Below, piece by piece: positions 22,756 to 35,100 of a DNA stretch of 64,000 bases. The notes below the pieces were generated by a model, which saw only the letters and a list, made by a program, of their open reading frames with translations, searched no databases and was not told the DNA's origin. How positions within the stretch are numbered: the stretch's first letter is position 1; each line of letters starts with the position of its first letter. Source of the DNA: Eupeodes corollae. Taxonomy: Eukaryota; Arthropoda; Insecta; Diptera; Syrphidae. The stretch covers positions 250,842,572-250,906,571 of the forward strand of contig NC_079147.1 of assembly GCF_945859685.1 (NCBI RefSeq), written 5' to 3'. The position numbers and the translations under genes were made by a program.

Positions 22756-25236
22756 TTACTAACTTACTTAATGTGGCGCTACAGTCCTGTGTGAACTAAG
22801 CCTCATCCAAAAAACTTCTCCAACTGGCTCTGTCCCTAGCTAGATTTCCCCAGTTCTCCAGTTAGCGCTCCAAGTTGGGGAGGTCACTTTCCACTTGTGG
22901 GCGTCACCTGATCCGCGATCTTCCTATACTGCGCTGTCCTGTGGGTGTGGATTCGAAGACTTTCCGGGCCGGAGTATTGGTTTCCATGCGCTCTACTTTA
23001 CCCAACTATCTTAGTCGTTGGACTTTTATCATTCTGGCTAAGTTTACGTCATTGTACAGCCCGTACAGCTCGTCCTTCCATCTTCTCCTCCACTCCGCTT
23101 CGATGCATACGGGACAGTGGATCACACGAAGATCTTTTCTCTCGAACCGACCCAAGGTGCTTTCATCCGCTTTTGTCATAGTCCATGCTTCTGCACCTTA
23201 AAGCAGGACGGGGATGATAAGGGTCTCAAATAGCAACACTTTGGTCCCTCGAGAGAGGACTTTACCACTCAATTGCTTTCTTAATCCAAAGAAACAGCGG
23301 TTAGCAAGAGTTATTCTGCGTGTGATCTCAGCGCTGGTGTTGTTTTCTGCGTTTACATCGGAGCCTAGGTAGACGAAGTATTTGACTACCTCAAAGTTAC
23401 GTCTGTCTATGGTGACGTTTTGACCGAGCCGTCGGTTTTGTAAGTTCTTTCTTGACGACAGCATGTACTTTGTTTTGCCCTCACTAACCGTTGAACCCAT
23501 TTTTGCCGCCTCTGCCTCAATACTCACAAAAGCCCCATTGACATCACGCTGAGTTCTTCCGATTATGTCAATGTCATCAGCATATGCTAGTAATTGGACA
23601 GACTTTTGAAAGATAGTGCCTCTAGTGTTGAGATGAGCTCTGCACTATTCTTTCAAGCACGGTGTTAAAAAAATCAAATGACAGCGCATCACCTTGTCTA
23701 AAACATTTTTTGACATCGAAAGGTTCTGTTAAGTTCATTCCCACCTGTATGGAGCAGCGTGTATTCTCCATAGTCATCCTGCACAAACGGACGAGTTTGG
23801 CAGGGATGCCAAAACTAGACATGGCTCTATACAGCTCGTCCCTGTAGATGCTGTCATATGCGGCCTTGAAATCGATGAAGAGATGGTGGGTGTCGATTTG
23901 GTGTTCTTGAGTTTTTTCCAGGATCTGCCGTAATGTGAATATTTGATCAACTGTGGACTTTCCTGGTCTAAAACCACACTGCTAAGGACCTATCAGGTTG
24001 TTGACGATGGGCTTTAGACGTTCACATATTACGGCAGAGAAGATTTTATAGGCGATGTTAAGTAGACTGATTCCTCTTAGTTGGTGCAGTTTAGAGGGTC
24101 TCCTTTTTTCAGGATCGGATCGGGAGGACGGGATTGTTGGCTTTCGTCGTCTATGTTGAATGGACCATCATCCTACCTGACAGCGGAATTCGGTTCGTCG
24201 TCGCCGTTATACAGTCTGCAGAAGTGAACTTCATACCTGCTTTTAAACCTCTCAACATCTTCGACCGCAAGCTTCTCATGCTCTCTCTTTTTCCTTCTGA
24301 GAAGTCGGTGTTCCTCTCGCCTTTTCTGCTCATAGAGCTCATGAGCAGCTCTCGTCCTTTTATGCAGCGCGGCATAACCAGGGGTTCCTTGTTGGTGGTT
24401 TCTTGAAATCCAGCTCATCAGAGGCGGCTTCTCTGATTGCATCGTGGCAATGTTGCCACTGATTTTCGATACATTGTGTTGGCGGCAGAGAACAGAGAGG
24501 TTACTTGTAACTCGGTCGGAAAAGGATTTGGCGATCTCTGGCGATTTTAGCCGTTCGAGGTTGTACCTTCTCCCAGCACCTCCCTGTTTTGCCTTGGGTC
24601 TGGAAACCCGAAGTGCTACCTTGGCTACAACGTGGTAGTGGTCGATGTTAGCTCCTCGGACATCCATGATGCTGGAAGCGTGTCTGGCGTCGATCGCAAT
24701 ATGGTCAATCTGGTTGACGGTAGATTGATCTGGAGTTCCCTTGTGGATGTTGAGGTGTGGAAAACGCGTACTGACTACCATGACGTTTCGCCCCGCAGCA
24801 AAATCTATGAGTATTGTCGTGCAGGCTGTTCTTCCCGATTATTCCACCAAAGATGTCTTCCCTTCCAGGACAATTTAAATATCGTAGCTAATACACTGCT
24901 CATATGTTTTGTCTAAGAGCTCGAAGAACATATCTTTGGTGCTGTCATCTTTCTCTTCTGTGGGAGCATGCGCGCATATCAGGCTAATGTTGCCGAATTT
25001 AGCCTTGATGCGTATTATGGTCATGAGGCGCTCTTTGAAGCACTTATAGCTCATTCGTTGTCCTTAATTCTTTTGCGTTGAATGTCAACAGTAAATCCGT
25101 CCGTATGCGAGGCTTGTTGGTCCTTCGCAACTAGGAAGTCACTCCGACGGCAAAACCCCCAACCTGGAGGGCCAGATGCTAAGTATAACTCCAAAGATGG
25201 AGAGCCGGATAAAACCGCTCCTTATAGGTCCTGGCT
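22756..25236 (-). mobile_element. RTE-like LINE copy, minus strand, 13-bp target duplication
   Basis: Endonuclease pieces (RFPHLNIHKGTPDQSTVNQI; DHIAIDARHASSIMDV) are followed by the linker (PLMSWISRNHQQGTPGYAAL), the RT frames MSSFGIPAKLVRLCRMTMEN and VKKCFRQGDALSFDFFNTVL, the C-terminal VYLGSDVNAENNTSAEITRR and LNRRL-like end, and a 3' tail of TAAG units at the low-coordinate side. It is flanked by CGTGTAAAATAAC at 22,743-22,755 and 25,237-25,249. The 5' UTR is truncated and part of the endonuclease is deleted compared with the full-length copy at 56.4 kb. Frameshifts make it inactive. Confidence 0.9.
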
Positions 25237-25428
25237 CCGTGTAAAATAACAGCTGATCAAAAACATGTCAAAAAGATGTCGAAAAAGGTATCCAAAGGTA
25301 TTCAAGAATTTCTGGGGTATGTAGGTATATGACAGAATTACTGATTCAACATCATGGTTGAAATTCAAGAAACTTTAAAATTGATTTAAGCTTTTTGTAT
25401 TTGTTGGTAAACAAAAAGATAAAAAATG

Positions 25429-25870
25429 TTAGTTGAAGTTGTATTTGAGGACGTTCTGTACATAACAGACGATGAAGAAACTCTTTGCCACCGAATCTTA
25501 GAAGGTTATTATGATCTATTTTTTTAACTTCAAAATTGACTTATTTTGTTCTCGTTTGTAAATGATCAATTTGCTAGGTCTTACCTATAGTCTAGTGTCC
25601 AGCTTTCTAAAGTTGAAGAACCTCACCCTGTTGTGGAAATATATAAATCTACCTTTTTTGTTTTTATGTATAAAAGCAGACAGAGGCGGACAGCTTGGGG
25701 AGCTACTAGAAAATAAGGTCGCTGAAAGAAAAGTTAAGTATTTCTTATTTCTTTTATTTATTTATAAGTTATTCTTTTAGATAATTCAAAACCCCAAAGA
25801 AGAACCACTCTATTCCCTTTATTTAAGAATTGGAACATAAATCCATTCTGCTTTTCTTGGAGGAGTGCAG
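25429..25870 (+). CDS. Weak candidate host gene, three short exons
   Basis: An ATG in a favourable AAAAA context opens MLVEVVFEDVLYITDDEETL up to ILEG. A 66-bp GT-AG interval then leads into a frame ending ADRGGQLGELLENKVAERK, and a possible second intron leads to IIQNPKEEPLYSLYLRIGT and a stop. AATAAA signals follow at about 25,983 and 26,055. TGTCA motifs precede it. I do not recognise the product, other frames in the last segment also look protein-like (MARLLEDHGAIFDEKE), and no second copy is available for comparison. It could equally be chance. Confidence 0.25.
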
Positions 25871-26101
25871 AAAGAGAGAGGACTAGCTCCGAGACCCAAA
25901 AAACCCTGCAAGTAACAATTTTTCAAGAAATGGCAAGACTTCTTGAAGATCACGGGGCAATTTTTGATGAGAAGGAATAAGAAATAAAATTGAAAAACAT
26001 GAATCAGTTGAATTATCCATTTAATGGTTTATCTTACAACAAATTTGACTTTGAAATAAATGTTTCTCTGGTTTTTGTGAACAGCTGAAAGTTGTTTTTA
26101 T

Positions 26102-26206
26102 TATTTGATAGCTATCTCAATACAGCTATCCAACTCATTCAACAAGGTATCTAAAAATCCACCTATCCAAAATACCCTATCCAACACGAGATTTAACGCA
26201 GCCATT
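26102..26206 (-). other. Short minus-strand ORF in a TGACA-rich patch
   Basis: A start in CAAAATGG context opens MAALNLVLDRVFWIGGFLDT followed by LLNELDSCIEIAIK and a stop. Upstream (26,225-26,330) lie TTGACAGCTGTCACC and other TGACA/TGTCA sites of the kind found before the two host genes. It may be a first exon or chance; the product is not recognised. Confidence 0.2.
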
Positions 26207-26368
26207 TTGTTTTGAAAATTTGCTAATGTGACAAAAGGTTTTCCAATAGAGAATGTTGAATAGTCAACTGGTTTTGACAGCTGTCACCTTTGAAACTATC
26301 ATCTCTTGAAATTTGACAAGTAAAACTACGAAATAACTGAAACGCAACAACGTGAAGTTCTCAAAATC

Positions 26369-26395
26369 AAAAAAAAAAAAAAAAAAAAAAAAAAA
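26369..26395 (+). repeat. Poly(A) tract, about 27 bp
   Basis: An uninterrupted run of A just before a mariner-like transposase remnant. It could be a retroposed tail or simple slippage. Confidence 0.7.
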
Positions 26396-26399
26396 GAAT

Positions 26400-26990
26400 C
26401 TAGGGAATGTGAGATGTTAGGACAAGGTAGAAGAAGAATTAAGAATCAAATGATTACATCACTCAAAAACAGTGATGGTGATATTTCTTGAAAAATCGTC
26501 TTTAGTGATAAGACTCATTTTTACAAGTAGGGTAATTTAATGATAAGATTTTTCGCTCGGAAGGGTTGTTCGAAAGCCTCTCGATCCTCAACATATTATT
26601 GTTGCTGTATGATGATGTTAAAAGGATGGTGGAAAGATTGGACATTATGGCTGGAATTGGACATTTGTGTGGGTCAAATAATTTAGCGAGAAAAGAAAGA
26701 TTACAAAAGACCACATTAATTGGTCATTTTGTAATCTAACACGATTAGACTTTATTTTTCAAGTGGAACTCGTGAAAAATATAGTCTTTTCCAATTCAAA
26801 ACCTTAAAGATGGAATTCGTAAAGCTTTTGAGGACATACAGCGGCAAAGGTGCAAATTATTCATGAAATTATGATGACATGATTAAGGTATTTGGTCTCG
26901 GAAGGAATTAAGAATATTTACTACCAATCATTTTCCATGATATAACTCTCATTAGAGAACCCTGTAGAATATCGCCATAATTTTTTTCAT
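26400..26990 (+). pseudogene. Mariner-like transposase remnant (catalytic part)
   Basis: Shifting plus-strand frames give FSDKTHFYK-like, then CNLTRLDFIFQVELVKNIVF (a decayed form of the DLTPLDFFLWG catalytic region), then LKDGIRKAFEDIQRQRCKLF and IKVFGLGRN. The order and spacing match the C-terminal half of mariner/Tc1-superfamily transposases of the same kind as the fragments at 15.7 and 44.4 kb. No terminal repeats were found. The copy is heavily mutated. Confidence 0.65.
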
Positions 26991-29900
26991 TCATTATTAC
27001 ATATTTTCCATTTTGGTTCTATAGCCCTGAGTACTAACAAAATTTGACATTAATGCGGTTTTCCATGGCTAAACTCAGATTTCCTTTAAAAATTGATTTG
27101 TTAACGAGTGCGGTTGAGCTATAAAGTTCCCATCTAAAAATTTTCTTAAAATTTTAGTAGTATTGGTGGAAAGCGAGGTAAATATGCCGAAAAGTCCAGA
27201 TCTGCAGATTTAATCTTAAATCAAAAATAGTTCAATTTGTTTTGCCTAATGGAATGCAAACACAGGGAATATTTTTATTTGACAGATCTGGATCAAGAAT
27301 AAATTAATTTATTTTACCAAAGGAAAACCCCATAAGTTTATTCTCTTACACTGAATCTATGCGGCTTTCTCTTGATTTGATTTCCAATGTTATGTCCATT
27401 TTATTTTGTATACTGAGTTGACATTAATTTGGGATAAGAACATGACAGACAGAATGAAAGAAAGTTAATAAACTGACCTATTTTGTTGAGTTTCATTAAG
27501 GTATTATTTTTAATTTTCAAATCATTTACTCACTTGCATTAATTGTCCAAAACATCTAAAATACTGCCTCACTTCTCTTTTAAACTATCAGTTGTTAGTG
27601 ACATAAATCAGTGAAACGTCAAAATTAATAACCCTGAAAGCTAACTTTATGAACAACTTGATTTGAATGTGGAAACAATAGTGTATTGTGATTATATTTC
27701 ATTCACATGCTTTGCGAATCTAGTTAAAAAAAAAAACACAATTCTTAGAAATGTAAATTGGCCAATCAAATTTTACGGTGATGACAGACATGTCAACTTA
27801 ACTGTCAGTATTTCAAAAATAAATCAAGCAGCCAATAAACATACTATAGTGTTGGTCTTAGCAATTTGTTAGTTATGTTAGTTATATTAGCAAACAGACC
27901 TAAATCTAAACAGACATATTTTAATGTAAAATGTCACAAAGTCAAAAGTTGTATGGACTTAGTAAGTTACTTAAAGTAAAGGTATCCTTTTTATAGTTTT
28001 TAAATAAGTAAAAATAAAATGAAAAGATTTGTATAATATTTGAAAAAGGATATATTAAAAAGAATGTGTTAGAAATAGAAAAAATGTCTTTTTAAATTAG
28101 TAATCTACTTAAGTGACGTTTTAATTTTGTGCCGTTTTGCAAGTGACATATGAACATTAAGTTAAGATATTTAAATGTCACTAAATGGTCGCAATCAAGA
28201 AATCTTGTTGTGTGGGCCAAGTCTAATGCACTTATATCAAGTTACATTGAAACTAATGAAGATTTCCAAATATTAAAATCGGAAGTAAACATATTATTTA
28301 TTTAACCAATAATAATTTAGTATATTTCCCAACTTTCACATAATGGGATAATTTTGCTTCTTCTTCTTTTCACAATTTCAAACAAATAAGATTCATACGG
28401 TGCCTAACAACAGCCTACCTTATACATTCTATTTAATTTTTTCATATATTCGTCCTTTTTTCCTGAACACTACAAAAATATTTGTGTTCATAAACTTAGC
28501 TAACATCTTCTGTTCTTGAATGTTAACATAAACAAAAGACAAATAAACATAAATATTAAGGGCATAATCTTGATTATAATCCGGCCCTGGCAATCCTTTG
28601 ACTGGCTGCCTAATGACTCATTAACCTCCTTCAAGATGGAACGATTTCTCATAAAAATAAAATAAAAACACAAATTTGCAATTAAACTAGAAGACCAAAT
28701 CTTAAGTGAAAGCAAAGCTCCCTACAGATCTGCCACAACTATCACGAAAGCTGCTAGTATTGGCAAAAGAGAAGATGGGTTTCCCTATATTTAGCCTTTC
28801 CTGAAAGCGTCCAATTGTCTGAATCTATTTACGAGCTTGACTGACTTCTGATAAATATTTGGTGACATAATAAACTACAACCCCAACCCCTAGGATCGTC
28901 CTTTTCAAAAATAGAAAAAAAAAAGTAAAACAGTATACAACAGCATTACGATGCCGATGGTAATAAATAACAAAATTTACTCCTGTGTCTGATGACAAGG
29001 CATTTCAAGAAAATATTCCCAGATGACGAGCTCCATATATAAAAGCTAGAATGGAGCAAGAGCTAGAAAAAGTCAAACGATTGGTGATGTCAGAATTCAG
29101 AAAGCAAAAAGGATGTTTGATGGTGGGGCTGACGATGACGCTAGCTGGTTGCTTTTGGTTGGGTAGCAGGAAGGATATACCATTTATAAAGTACTATTGG
29201 CAATAGGGGTGGTGATTGCTTATGAAATTAGGTCAATAAATCCAGTTATGGTCACACACATGTTTTTGTTTGTATTATACGGTTATTTGGCGTTTCAAAT
29301 TTCTGCTGAGAACAAAGGAAATTTGCTGTGTTTTATATATTGACAGAAAATAGGGAATATATTCGTAGTACGATATATTCTAAGGACTTTTGTTCTAATA
29401 TTCTTGATGTTGTTGTTGTTGTGAGTTGTTTTGTAAGTATGACGATTCCTGTTGTTTGCTCGAGGATAAATGTGAATAACTCTTGGCGATGGCGACGACA
29501 ATGACGATGACGACAAATTGCGTATTTGGCTTATTATTGAGAGTTTTTGTTTACCAAGAAACAGAACAATCAGGACTTCAATAAGTAATGTGTTGACAAA
29601 TATTGGCACTTAGTTATATAGTTTGCGAGTTCTCTTGGTTTTAGTTCGATGGACTTCGTTTGTTAGTTAATATTGAATATTTATTTCTGTCAATATATTC
29701 TGGAAGTGGATAGATGAAAAAACGGAAAAACAGGAAACAGGAAACTCATGCATTTTTGTACATTTATGCAACATCATCATAATCATACCATTCATTAAGA
29801 AATATTGAGTATAATTTATATTTATAGGGACTTTTATTGATTTAGTATCCATAATTAAATTTGGCATGACTTATATGAATAGTGGAAGTAAACAACTTTT

Positions 29901-30303
29901 TTAGCTTTAATTTTCCTTCCAATACCTTTGATAACGCTTCCAAAAATTGTATGAAATGGATGAATTTTATTTTTAGATAGAAAAACTTAGCTTTTAATCA
30001 AAATATAACCGAATGGAAAACAATTTAAGTTTGTTTTTATTTTTTGTCGGTGTAACTGTCAAAAACTGTGGTTTTCGTTTAGTAAAACCATTTTTATACT
30101 AAAATAATAGACTTGCTTGAATGTAACATCTTAAAATGAACTTCCTTGTCAACAGGAATTTTAATTGATTAATTTGAACGTATTCCAAATAAGTTTAGAG
30201 AGTGATATGGTTAGCAATAAACATGTAAGCTGACGGTGCGAAAAACATGGACCGTGATTGTTTCAACAGACTCCAACCAAGAAGATCACAAATAATAGTT
30301 TAA
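26991..30303. other. Long non-coding block, mostly unique
   Basis: No gene supported. ORFs up to 104 codons are low-complexity or hydrophobic AT-driven frames. TGTCA/TGACA motifs occur around 27,605-27,805 and 28,115-28,185. A GTTGTTGTTGTTGTTGTGAG-type patch lies near 29,408. Confidence 0.5.
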
Positions 30304-30991
30304 GGGGGTATTCTATTCTAGACACATGAATCTTAGGTAATTTTTGAAGTGCTGTAGAAAAAAGCAAGCAACAATTTTGCCATCAATTTTTTATACATTA
30401 TTTATTTACATTAGAAGCACACAAAAAAAATAAAAAAGTAAAAAAAATCAAAATTCCGTTAGTTATCAGCTGATGGAGTGGTGCGTCTCAAAAATTTGGT
30501 GCCTGACCATACCCACGATTTTAACTCTCCTAGAAATCTGAAATCAAAAACTACGGAAAAGTTACAAACATTTTTTTTTAAATTGGCGACTGCCTAAAAA
30601 AAAAATGTTACCACTTTTTCTGAACATTCTTCGATTTGTTAATAATAGTAAAAACTAAAATTTGGGGATGGCCGTAGTTCCGGACGTAGACAAGTCGCTT
30701 AAGAAGACTCTCTTAAAATTTCAAGTAAATCGGTTCGGCAGAACATGAGAAATCGTGGGTATCAGATTGAAAAAGACAGTTCTGAGAAAAACGCGTTTAA
30801 AGTACCCCATTATGTCTTTTGTTCGATTAGTTGCAGTCCAACCGATTTGGATGGCTGCTCAGCAAAATACTTATTTCTCCGAAAATAATTTGAATTTAGA
30901 AAAATCCTCTCGTAGACATATTCTTAAATAGTTAATGTATGAAAATGTGAAAAAAAATCGATTTTTTTTATTTCTAGACCAGAATACCCCC
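30304..30991. mobile_element. MITE-like element with 18-bp inverted ends
   Basis: The left end GGGGGTATTCTATTCTAGA matches the reverse complement of the right end, GGGGGTATTCTGGTCTAGA, with two mismatches. Inside, CATACCCACGATTTT at 30,509 and AAATCGTGGGTATCAG at 30,750 form a second inverted pair. It has no coding capacity. No clear target duplication was found, so the superfamily is undetermined. Confidence 0.65.
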
Positions 30992-31397
30992 AAATAAGAT
31001 GGATACAAATTTGCTCTCTTCTATCATTTTAGAAAATTTCAGATGATTAAAGTTCGGATATATTTCTAAGATTTCTATGAATTTTCTCAACCACATTAAC
31101 ATAGCAGGAGAATAAAATATAAAAAGAATTCACAATTCATTCTTTTTCTGTGCCTTGAAGAATACTGGAGAATTCGAATCATACAAATTCTTAGACTTTT
31201 GACACTTAAAATGAAAATTGTACATGTTTTTATTTTATTTTTGAGAATTTAAAATCTCTTAGATCTAAGATATAAAAACTGGCCAAATTATTTTACTTTC
31301 AGTATTACATTTCCGACGTTGTCAAATTGTGCACAGCTCAAGTAAGACTATAAAGCCATCCATTGGACGCTTTCGAATCAGCGCAACTAAATAACAA
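30992..31397. other. Non-coding AT-rich spacer
   Basis: No recognisable gene or repeat between the MITE-like element and the start of the Q complex. Confidence 0.4.
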
Positions 31398-31914
31398 AAA
31401 AGAGGCTGGGATGAGACCCACACTGATAACTTTCCATCCCGTCTGTCGATTTGTCTTGCTTAAAAGTTTGTCTATATGTATTTTTACCAAATTTGCGCAC
31501 CATTTTTTGTAGATTTTATTTTTTATGAAAAAAACGGATTGTTGGATTTTTATATAAAAATTACTGAATATTGAAAACAATATTTTCTCTGAAATAAAAT
31601 AAGTTTGAAGCCAATATTTTTAATTTTTGAAAAGCTATTTGAGCCGAAAGTAAACTTTTACCAAGTTTTAGTATTGTTTTTTTTAGAGTTTTATTTTTTG
31701 TAAAAAAAACTGTCAATTCGAATTTTTTAAAAATTTTACCAAATGTTGAAAACAATATTTTTTATAAGATAAAATTAGTTTGAAGCCAATATCTCAAAGT
31801 TTTGAAAAGATATTTGAGTCGAAAACCAATTTTTACCAACTTTTATAAATTTTTTTTAGGTTTTTATTTTTTGTAAAAAAAACTGTCAATTAGATTTTTC
31901 TCAAAATTTATCCT
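31398..31914 (+). repeat. Family Q copy 1, part before the copia insertion
   Basis: It starts GGCTGGGATGAGACCCACAC, runs through TGTCGATTTGTCTTGCTTAA, then enters internal units of roughly 170 bp. Each unit contains TTTTTACCAA, GGTTTTTATTTTTTGTAAAA, AACTGTCAATT, GAAAACAATATTTT and a GATATTTGAGTCGAAAA box. It is cut by the copia element at the ATCCT site and resumes on the other side. Confidence 0.8.
31910..31914. other. Target-site duplication of copia, left
   Basis: ATCCT, repeated exactly at the other edge of the element; five bases is the normal length for Ty1/copia integration. Confidence 0.9.
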
Positions 31915-32109
31915 TATTGAGCAGAAATTCGGCGAAGAGAAAAATGTGGAAAAAGAAAAACAAAGGCGTCTTAACGATTGAAGAGTTTATTTGCGAATGA
32001 AAAATATATTCTAGATATTTACAAAATGAGTTTTCATATTTTCCTACAGATACTTGATTTGTTATTTGTATACAGTAATATTTTCACCAAAGTTACATAC
32101 ATTTCAACA
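31915..32109 (-). repeat. Copia 3' LTR
   Basis: In element orientation it starts TGTTGAAATG and ends GCTCAATA, so it is TG...TA rather than TG...CA. The sequence looks identical to the 5' LTR. Confidence 0.95.
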
Positions 32110-32118
32110 CCCTTCCTC
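32110..32118 (-). promoter_or_regulatory. Copia polypurine tract
   Basis: GAGGAAGGG on the minus strand directly abuts the TGTTG start of the 3' LTR, the expected place for plus-strand priming during reverse transcription. Confidence 0.85.
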
Positions 32119-32150
32119 AAAGCAAACATATTTTCAAATTATAACAAAAT

Positions 32151-35100
32151 TTAACTAAGATTTAACATTTTTGTAAATTCTTGATGTTTGTTCTTTGCAA
32201 GGTTCTTTGTAAGTATATCTGCTATCATTAAATCTGTAGGAGCATATTTAAGAACGATATCACCTTCATTGACAATTTGCCGGACAAAATGATATCTAAT
32301 ATCAACATGCTTAGTTCTCGCATGATGCACCGGATTCTTTGCAAGTTGTTGCGCACTCAAATTATCGCCATAAACTACAGTTGGACTTCCCGCTTCACCA
32401 CAGCCAATTTCAATTATGAGTCTTCTCATGGCTATTGCCTCCTTGCATGCTGTTGATAATGCCATGTACTCAGCTTCGGTGCTACTGAGTGCCACACTGC
32501 GTTGCTTCTCCGATTTCCAAGATATAGGACCACCTGCCAAGAAATACACGTAACCAGTATAGGATTTACGGTCGACCTTGTCTCCGCCCCAATCAGCGTC
32601 AACATAGCCCGTAAAAGCCATTCCACACTTCTTGTAGTGTATCTTTTTGTCTACCGTAGATGCCAAATATCTAAGAATGTGCTTCACGCCTGCATGATGC
32701 TCAACATGCGGATCCTTATTTCTCTGAGACAATTTCGCAACTGAATGCAAAATATCTGGCCTGGTCGTTAACGCCAACCACATCAGTTCCCCAATAACTG
32801 ACTGATAGGATCTTGTATTTACCTTTTGACATCGATCGTTATCACAAGCTACTTGGAAACCGGCGTCTAAAGGCGTAGCTGCTGGCCTGCATTCTTGACT
32901 GCCATGTCGTTGCAATAGATCCTTAATGTATTGGGTCTGACCCAAAGTTATCTCGCCTATTTCGCCTTCACGTTGAATCTCCATACCAAGAAATAGGTTC
33001 AACGTTCCCTTGTCAGTGCAGTTAAACGATTTTGAAATATCTGCCTTGATGTTTAACAAATCTTGTTTCGATTGGCATGCTATAATAATATCATCAACGT
33101 ATATTAAAATCAGTGACAAATTACCCATTTTTTGCTGTTTATACAAGCATGGCTCATTATCGCAAGGTACAAATCCCATCTCTCGTAAAACACCATCAAG
33201 CTTAAAGTTCCACTCCCTTCCTGATTGTTTTAAACCGTATATTGCCTTCTTCAGCAATAAAACTTTGTCAGGTTGAGAACTATCGGCGTATCCAGGTGGT
33301 TGTTTCATGTAAACGGTATCTGTAAGATCGCTGTTCAGATATGCCGTGCAAACATCCATCTGATGCAGAAACAGTTTCAACTCTGCAGCTAACGCCAAAA
33401 TGAAACGTACACTCTCCAGTCGGCATACAGGTGAAAATGTTTCACCATAGTTCACACCATATTGCTGTGAACACCCTTTCGCAACGAGACGGGCCTTAAA
33501 CCGTTCTATCTCGCCACTGGCATCTCTTTTCAGGTTGTACACCCACTTGCATCCAATAGCACGTTGATTACTTGGTAACTCAGCAACTACCCAGGTCTGA
33601 TTCGCCAACAAAGCCTCATACTCCTTCTGCATAGCGTCACGCCAGTATGAATCGTATTCACTGCTTGTCGCTTCTTCGTAAGATGACGGAATGGGGACAT
33701 CACTTGCAACCAGTGCGCTAAGTACGTTGTATTGCTTCTTAGGGCGACCAATTCTACCTGACCGAAGCAATCTTGGCCTTCCAGGGCCAATCCTCAAATC
33801 GTCCTCTTGAACATCGTTGACCGCTTCCTCGAGATTATTTTCGCTGCTGTTCTCAACAGCTGGCTCTGTTTGACCACTTCGCTCATTAACAGTTTCTTCA
33901 AAACAGTCGTTGTCATCAAAACTTTGAGCATCTTCGTAAGCCTCAGCTTCATCGCCACTAACAACAACTTTAGAGGGTAAATCAAATGAAATCGTGTCCG
34001 GGGTCTTGAAAACAGTGCTGCCATCAGCATATTCTCTGTTTTTTAGCTCATCAAATAAGACGTCACGTTTTTCAACCACTTCTCTCGTATTGACATCATA
34101 CAGTCGATAACCTTTTGCTTGAACTGAGTAACCAACCATTCGATATTCCTTCCCTTTTGCATGGAACTTGCTATTCTTATGCCCCTTCTCAAGCGCCACT
34201 GCAAAAGAACCAAAAACTTTTAGATGGCTAATAGAAGGCTTCTTACCTGTCCACGCTTCCATAGGTGTCATATTGACCAGCGCACTTGTCGGTGAACGAT
34301 TGCGTAAGTAAACCGATGTGTTGACTGCTTCACCCCACAATGAATCGCATAGTCCTGACTGCACTAACAAACACCTTGACATCTCAACCAACGTCCGATT
34401 TGCTCGTTCCGCAACGCCATTCTGTTGCGGTGTGTATGCCATTGTCAACTGTCTTGCGATTCCATTTGTCTTTAAGTAAAGGTCGAACGTCTTATTGATG
34501 TATTCACGACCATTGTCGCTGCGTAAACATTTAAGCTTCTTGCCGGTTTGTCGCTCCACCAGATTCTTGAATTCCACGAATTTGCTGAACACCTCATCTT
34601 TGGTCTTTAGGAAGTAAACAAAGACACGTCTGGATCTATCGTCGATGAACGTCAAAAAGTATTTCGAACCACCAATTGATCTTGGCTGAAAAGGACCGCA
34701 GACATCCGTGTGTACCAGCTCTAATAATTCCGTTGCTCTGTTCGAAGTTGCATTTGGGAAAGGATGGACGTGTATTTTACTGACCATGCACGTCTTACAT
34801 GTCGTATTGGATTTGAAATTGACTTTTTCAATCCCGTGCACCAAATTCTTCTTGGCAATTTCCATCAAACTGCCATAATTCAAATGGCCGTATCTTCTAT
34901 GCCACAAATCCGCTTCATCTTGAACAGCAGCAAAACAATTACTGTTTCGACATTCGAATATATACAGATTTCCAACTTTATTGACTTTCAAGATGCATTC
35001 ACCATCCTGTATAACTTCAGCGTGCTTTTTTCCAAAATGCACAACGCAATTATTTTGTACTGCTCGACTGACGGACATAAAATTTGACTTCATATTTGGT

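Noticed and set aside
26369..26395. Processed pseudogene ending in the poly(A) tract
   Set aside because: No gene-like sequence upstream could be linked to the tract and no flanking duplication was found.
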